Source: VRUB01 sp046758085
GTDB taxonomy: Bacteria > Pseudomonadota > Gammaproteobacteria > Acidiferrobacterales > SPGG2
Assembly: GCA_046758085.1 (NCBI GenBank)
Contig: JBHHZP010000040.1
Span: forward strand, 1 to 26,110
DNA: 26,110 nt
Direction of reading: 5' to 3'
Position numbers and translations under genes: made by a program. The notes under the pieces are model-generated. The model worked only from the letters and a program-made list of their open reading frames with translations. It searched no databases and was not told where the DNA came from. This document shows positions 22,151-26,110 of the stretch, piece after piece. Position 1 is the stretch's first letter. Every line of letters begins with the position of its first letter.

Positions 22151-22734
22151 TTGCGGATACCACTGCTGGGCGGAAATACCTTATAAGTACCCTTTTTCAT
22201 ATCGAACTCAATGCGATTGGGGAGGTGCTCAATGCTCAGGCCGTACATGTGCAGATGCCGTGTCGGTACGCGGCTCACCACCTGGATGCTGTGGATGTCC
22301 TCGGGCATCAACGCAATGCCATCGCCTGGCCGTAGGATGACGCGCTTCGTTTCGCGGATCTCGCCTCTGCCCGGCACGGAGCTATCATCGACACGCTCAT
22401 AGAGGCGGTTTTCCTCTTCACCATCGATCCCGGCGATTACGGCCCAGGTAGTGTGGTTGTGCGGCGGGCTCGCACGCCCCGGGATGCCGGTGGATAGGTA
22501 CAGTGCGAAGCGGTGATCGTCGTCCTCCGAGATCAAGTAAACGAGGCTGTCTTCCGTCGTCGGACAGGGATAGGTGCTTTCGGGAAATAGCTCCGGGCGC
22601 CGCGCCAGGCCGATCAAGGTGGATTTGATTTCCTCGAGCGAATCGCGCGTGACGCCGTGGTCGCGCTCGATCGCGCGAATCCTGTCCACTGCCTGCGCAA
22701 TCGCACCATCCGCTTGATGCCGAGCCCGCGTCAT
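22147..22734 (-). CDS. Cysteine-dioxygenase-family cupin (thiol dioxygenase)
   Basis: This 195-residue cupin is of the cysteine/3-mercaptopropionate dioxygenase family, which uses non-haem iron and O2 to turn a thiol into a sulfinate. The iron ligands are visible as PPHNHTTWAVIAG (H92, H94) and EDIHSI (H148). HLHMYG provides the His and Tyr (H162, Y164) of the active-site triad; the Ser position appears to be His (H160). The Arg (cysteine) or Gln (mercaptopropionate) that binds substrate carboxylate is not evident at the expected place, so the thiol substrate is uncertain. GGAGG eight bases upstream fixes the start at 22734. The stop overlaps the start of the four-rhodanese gene (ATGA), a strong sign of co-translation. 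The pairing fits conversion of a persulfide or thiol to an oxidised sulfur species. Confidence 0.88.
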   Translation of the reverse strand: MTRARHQADGAIAQAVDRIRAIERDHGVTRDSLEEIKSTLIGLARRPELFPESTYPCPTTEDSLVYLISEDDDHRFALYLSTGIPGRASPPHNHTTWAVIAGIDGEEENRLYERVDDSSVPGRGEIRETKRVILRPGDGIALMPEDIHSIQVVSRVPTRHLHMYGLSIEHLPNRIEFDMKKGTYKVFPPSSGIRK

Positions 22735-22831
22735 TATCGTGCCTCCACGATCCTGCCCCAAGGCTACATAATATCAGGGAATGCGACTGCCCTCCGCAGG
22801 TATAACCCCATCGGCTAAGGCGGCATACAGG

Positions 22832-24136
22832 CTATTCTGTGCTCCTCGCCGTCCTCACTGCAGGGGGGTCATGATGCGGCAGCAGGTATACGAGCACATT
22901 CGCCACCAGCATGGTCGCCGCGAGGAAATAAAACACCACCGTCAGGCCCCAGGCATCGGCGATCACACCGCCAATAATCGGTACCATGGCCGACAGCGCC
23001 GCCTGTGTCCCGAATAAAAGGCTCGTCGCGCTACCACCAAGATGGGGCGGCGTCAGGTCCATGAGCCAGCTGTGGACCACCGGCCGCACGGCGAAGAGCG
23101 CAAAACCGAGCACGGACACCCCGGTAATAAACACCGCATCGCTTCGAGTCCACGTCAGGCCCGCTATGGTTACCGTCGTCAGCGTAAGCCCGGCAAGCAC
23201 GACGGGGCGACGGCCGATTCGATCGGACCAGGTACCGGCGATCGGCGACGCTACCATACCGCCCAGCTGCATCGCCATGAGCGCTACACCCATCCACACC
23301 GGGCTCACTTGCAATACGTCGCTCAGGTAAAGCGGAAGGAACATGAGCAGCCCGTTTTGCGCCATGCTGCGCACGCCCGCCATCAGGCAAAGACTCAAGA
23401 CGGTTCTATTACGCAGGATGTGTTTCAGTCCGGCGATATAGTTGCTTAAACCGGAATCATGGTGTCGGTGCCTGACACCTGCTTTATCCTGCCGCAATAA
23501 GAAGACCGCTATGAGTGCCGCGATCGCGAGCACCGGTAGCGCGGCGATCGAGGCCACACGGTGCCAGGAAAGCACCACCAATAATGCGCCGGCCGTAACT
23601 GGCGCGAGCGTGTCACCCAGATTCGCACCAAACGCATGAATCGAGAGCGCGTAACCGCGACTATTCGGATAACGTGCTGACAGAAACGATATGGCGGCCG
23701 GGTGCCATAGATTGTTCGATGCGCCGATCAACGCTATCAATGTAGAAAGCAACATAAACTGGCCGGTGGCACCAAACGCGAACAGCGCGCCAGCCCCCAC
23801 CACCAGCGACACCACCTGGAACACCACGCGCCGCCCGGTCACATCGACTACCATGCCGCTGCCGAAGTTGGCTGTAACCGAGCTGATGTGAAACAACGAA
23901 ACGAGCGCGCCCGCCTGCGCATAAGACAGGCCGAGATCGCGCGTGATGAACGGCAACAATAAGTAGAATGTCGCCGCGATCCAGTGTGTACCGGCGTGGC
24001 CGAGCCCGACAAGAAAGACGGGTCCCTGGTGCCTGGGATGTACGCCGGTAAGGCGGTCTATCGCGGAAAACACAACGGGGTCAACGGTAACATTAGCGAA
24101 CTTCTTAGATCTTAATAACGCCGGGGCAGCCAGCAT
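22832..24136 (-). CDS. Major facilitator superfamily transporter (fosmidomycin-resistance-like)
   Basis: This 434-residue membrane protein has about 12 predicted helices after an N-terminal extension of roughly 40 residues. It resembles drug/solute exporters of the Fsr type: VGLGHAGTHWIAATFYLLLPF in helix 1, the loop after helix 2 with MVVDVTGRR, NNLWHPAAISFLSARYPNSRGYALS in the helix 4 region, and TWSDRIGRRPVVL in the middle loop. It lies 97 bp upstream of the dioxygenase gene on the same strand and may head the same operon, in which case it could move a thiol, sulfinate or organic acid. That is inference. Purines directly adjoin the ATG at 24136, so a slightly later start is possible. Confidence 0.87.
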   Translation of the reverse strand: MLAAPALLRSKKFANVTVDPVVFSAIDRLTGVHPRHQGPVFLVGLGHAGTHWIAATFYLLLPFITRDLGLSYAQAGALVSLFHISSVTANFGSGMVVDVTGRRVVFQVVSLVVGAGALFAFGATGQFMLLSTLIALIGASNNLWHPAAISFLSARYPNSRGYALSIHAFGANLGDTLAPVTAGALLVVLSWHRVASIAALPVLAIAALIAVFLLRQDKAGVRHRHHDSGLSNYIAGLKHILRNRTVLSLCLMAGVRSMAQNGLLMFLPLYLSDVLQVSPVWMGVALMAMQLGGMVASPIAGTWSDRIGRRPVVLAGLTLTTVTIAGLTWTRSDAVFITGVSVLGFALFAVRPVVHSWLMDLTPPHLGGSATSLLFGTQAALSAMVPIIGGVIADAWGLTVVFYFLAATMLVANVLVYLLPHHDPPAVRTARSTE

Positions 24137-24238
24137 CTCCCTTCACCCCGAGCTTACCACGTAAATCCTTATCACGATGCTTTTCGGCCGGGATTGGCAC
24201 GCGTCGCACGCCCGATGCCACACCGAGACGCGCTGCAT

Positions 24239-24260
24239 GCCGCAGGCGTTTGCCTGCGGC
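24239..24260. other. Perfect 9-bp stem-loop in the divergent intergenic region
   Basis: GCCGCAGGC (24239-24247), loop GTTT, GCCTGCGGC (24252-24260) is a perfect inverted repeat in the 193-bp gap between the divergent MFS and enolase-superfamily genes. It has no T tract. It could be an operator-like site, a leader structure for the enolase gene, or a REP-type element, although no second copy was noticed here. Confidence 0.45.
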
Positions 24261-24329
24261 TCAGCAAGACGTAATAATGCGCTTAATTCGAAAGAAGGTT
24301 TAGCGGCCGCACGCCAACGATACGTCATT

Positions 24330-25472
24330 ATGATCATCACCGGACTGACCACACATGTTATCGCGGTACCGCTGGGCACGGTGTTCTGGATGAGCCGTGA
24401 GCCCTATCGCACCGACTCGGAGATTATCGTCGAGCTCATGACAGACGAGGGCATCACGGGGTACGGCCAGATCCACGGCCGTCCGATGGCCGAGATCGTG
24501 ACCATTCTGGACAACTTCACAGAGTTCATTACCGGCATGGATGCACTCGAGCATCTTGCCGTCTGGCACAGGCTGTTCGATGTCACCACCAGCCGCACCC
24601 GTGAGAGGATGGATCCGGACCCGGGTCAACCGCACTTCGGTGCCGGCAGACGGCCACAGATCATGGCTGCGATCGCGGGCATCGACATCGCGCTATGGGA
24701 CATCAAGGGCAAGGCCCTGGGCCAGCCCATATGGAAGCTGCTTGGCGCGAAGAACCGCCCGGTGTTCGCCTACGGCAGCGGCGGCTATTACGAGCAGGGG
24801 GAATCACCGCTCAAGGTCGTCGACGAGATGGCTGGCTATGCGGCGGCGGGATACCGTGCGGTAAAGATGAAGTGTGGCGGCCTCGATGTTGCCGGGGACC
24901 TCGAGCGGATATCGAAGGTCCGGGAATCAATCGGCGATGTCCGGCTGATGATCGACGCGAACGCGGCCTACACCCTCGAGCAGGCCACCGATGCCATCCA
25001 GACATTCGCCGCGCACGATATATTCTGGTTCGAGGAGCCACTACACTGGTACGAGTCGGCACGCGGGCTTGGACGGCTTGCCGCGCGCACACATGTCGCG
25101 CTTGCCAGCGGCGAGAGCGAGCTGCATCGTTGGGGCATTCGTGATCTGGTTGACCTGGCAGGCATTCGCTACATGCAGTTCGACTGTACGCGCGCTGGCG
25201 GCGTGACCGAGTTCCTACGCGTCGCGGCCTATGCGGAGATGCACGGAATCATGGTGGCGCCGCACCACGACCCCCAGATCCACGGTCATCTGGTACTGGC
25301 CGCGCCGAATGGCTTCGCGGTCGAAACCTTCCCGAATCCGGAACGCGACCCGCTGTGGGCGGAGCTTTATACCAGGCGCCCGGAAATTCGTTCCGGTATG
25401 CTGCACTTGAGCGAAGATCCCGGATTCGGTTTCGACATCGACTGGAGGACGGTAGATCGCTACCGCATATAA
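24330..25472 (+). CDS. Enolase-superfamily sugar-acid dehydratase/racemase (mandelate racemase subgroup)
   Basis: This 380-residue enzyme has an N-terminal capping domain and a TIM barrel. Catalytic features of the mandelate racemase subgroup are visible: KMK (K179, K181) on strand 2, metal ligands D209 (MIDANAAY), E235 (WFEEPL) and E262 (SGES), and a His-Asp pair formed by D285 (YMQFDCTRAGG) and H312/H313 (APHHD). Such enzymes abstract a proton alpha to a carboxylate, most often dehydrating sugar acids or racemising hydroxy acids. I cannot name the substrate. The ATG at 24330 starts exactly at the conserved first strand. The frame is open upstream to 24177, but that part spans a stem-loop and is not protein-like, and no strong ribosome-binding site is seen. 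The crotonase-family gene follows 84 bp downstream. Confidence 0.88.
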   Translation: MIITGLTTHVIAVPLGTVFWMSREPYRTDSEIIVELMTDEGITGYGQIHGRPMAEIVTILDNFTEFITGMDALEHLAVWHRLFDVTTSRTRERMDPDPGQPHFGAGRRPQIMAAIAGIDIALWDIKGKALGQPIWKLLGAKNRPVFAYGSGGYYEQGESPLKVVDEMAGYAAAGYRAVKMKCGGLDVAGDLERISKVRESIGDVRLMIDANAAYTLEQATDAIQTFAAHDIFWFEEPLHWYESARGLGRLAARTHVALASGESELHRWGIRDLVDLAGIRYMQFDCTRAGGVTEFLRVAAYAEMHGIMVAPHHDPQIHGHLVLAAPNGFAVETFPNPERDPLWAELYTRRPEIRSGMLHLSEDPGFGFDIDWRTVDRYRI

Positions 25473-25476
25473 AGTT

Positions 25477-25503
25477 GCAAGCAGTGTCTCGTGCGCTGCT
25501 TGC
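25477..25503. other. Stem-loop after the enolase-superfamily gene
   Basis: GCAAGCAG (25477-25484) pairs perfectly with CTGCTTGC (25496-25503) across an 11-base loop, four bases after the stop codon. No T tract follows, so it may stabilise the message end or be a factor-dependent stop. The next gene may therefore have its own promoter in the remaining 53 bp. Confidence 0.35.
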
Positions 25504-25556
25504 GCGTGCCGGTTCAACCGCGACTACCGATTAACGATCTGTGAACGGAGAGCCTG

Positions 25557-26110
25557 ATGAAATCCATCACCGACAAGCTCGTTGCTGAAAAGGATGGCGC
25601 CGTCGGGCGCGTAATATTTAATAATCCAGAGCGCCGTAATGCCATCTCCTACGAAATGTGGCAGGCGATTCCGATCGTGCTGGACGACTTTGCCGCCGAC
25701 GGAACCATACGTGTCGTGGTGCTGAGTGGCGCGGGTGGCAAGGCGTTTTCCGCCGGCGCCGACGTTTCACAGTTCGAAAGCAAGCGTGCCTCGAAGGGTG
25801 CGACTGCCGAGTACAACGCCGCTGTGCTAGAAGCATCGGACCGGCTCAAGAACTTCGACAAGCCGACGATTGCGAGCATCGAGGGATACTGTCTCGGGGG
25901 CGGGCTCGGTGTGGCGCTTGGCTGCGACCTTCGCATTGCAGCCGACGATGCGCGCTTCGCCATACCGGCGGCGCGCCTCGGGCTGGGCTACCGCTACAAC
26001 AGCATCCGCACACTGGTGGATCTGGTAGGCCCGGCCTGTGCCAAGGAGATTCTACTGGTCGCACGCCAGTTTAATGCCGATGAGGCGCTCGCTATGGGCC
26101 TGGTCAACCG
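25557..26110 (+). CDS. Enoyl-CoA hydratase/isomerase (crotonase) family protein, 3' end missing
   Basis: The first 184 codons of a crotonase-fold protein lie at the window edge, with GGAG six bases before the ATG. The fold signatures are present: NNPERRNAIS (22-31), the first oxyanion-hole segment AFSAGAD (63-69), and the second GYCLGGGLG (110-118), followed by CDLRIAADDARFAIPAARLGLGY. The two glutamates used by true hydratases (rat E144 in GGGCE and E164 in QPE) correspond to G118 and A138, so this is unlikely to be a standard hydratase and may be another crotonase such as an isomerase, lyase or hydrolase. It shares strand and neighbourhood with the enolase-superfamily gene. Confidence 0.88.
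   Translation, partial: MKSITDKLVAEKDGAVGRVIFNNPERRNAISYEMWQAIPIVLDDFAADGTIRVVVLSGAGGKAFSAGADVSQFESKRASKGATAEYNAAVLEASDRLKNFDKPTIASIEGYCLGGGLGVALGCDLRIAADDARFAIPAARLGLGYRYNSIRTLVDLVGPACAKEILLVARQFNADEALAMGLVN

Noticed and set aside
24177..24329. N-terminal extension of the enolase-superfamily frame by 51 codons
   Set aside because: It runs through a perfect hairpin and has no family similarity; the conserved first strand begins at the ATG at 24330.

Overview
This 26.1 kb window is GC-rich, gene-dense chromosomal DNA, most likely from an environmental proteobacterium (gamma- or beta-like). The grounds are family content: a PrxQ-like peroxiredoxin, family III CoA-transferase, CitE-like lyase, a TIGR04283-type glycosyltransferase, an ergothioneine synthase, and class III cyclases fused to TPR domains. 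No rRNA, tRNA, transposase, integrase or CRISPR array was recognised, so this looks like core or metabolic-accessory chromosome rather than a mobile island. The lineage is an inference from gene families only.

Left part (1-6748). An acyl-CoA dehydrogenase on the minus strand is divergent from a plus-strand series: PrxQ-like peroxiredoxin, tandem-domain sulfurtransferase (the two genes abut), family III CoA-transferase, a probable intrinsic terminator, CitE/HpcH-like lyase, and an MFS transporter. The CoA enzymes suggest uptake, CoA activation and C-C cleavage of a small organic acid. The acid itself cannot be named from sequence.

Middle (6749-13541). After about 575 bp with no convincing gene come two envelope proteins in tandem: a Sel1-repeat/TPR protein ending in a CFI-box-like domain plus a membrane helix, and a secreted Ser/Gly/Cys-rich protein with a coiled coil, which I could not assign. 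An orphan glycosyltransferase follows, then a 751-residue fusion of EgtD and EgtB with the domain order of fungal Egt1. That one protein carries both dedicated early steps of ergothioneine synthesis, behind a recognisable promoter with an overlapping palindrome.

Right part (13697-24136, all minus strand). A class III cyclase-FlgO/TolB-like-TPR protein lies downstream of a small secreted protein. To the right is a compact run: MFS exporter-like transporter, cysteine-dioxygenase-like cupin, four-rhodanese protein (ATGA overlap), 1111-residue zinc-ribbon/cyclase/AAA-ATPase/TPR regulator (10-bp gap), and MECR-like enoyl reductase (20-bp gap). The last four are very likely one transcript, combining thiol oxidation, sulfane-sulfur handling and a nucleotide-signalling regulator. 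At the right end, divergent from the MFS gene, are a mandelate-racemase-type enolase-superfamily enzyme and an enoyl-CoA hydratase-family gene cut by the window edge.

A recurring theme is low-molecular-weight thiol and sulfane-sulfur chemistry: peroxiredoxin plus rhodanese, ergothioneine synthase, and dioxygenase plus multi-rhodanese. These are interspersed with CoA-thioester catabolism and two large multidomain cyclases. The most novel-looking pieces are the dioxygenase/rhodanese/cyclase operon and the Sel1/CFI-box protein with its secreted neighbour.
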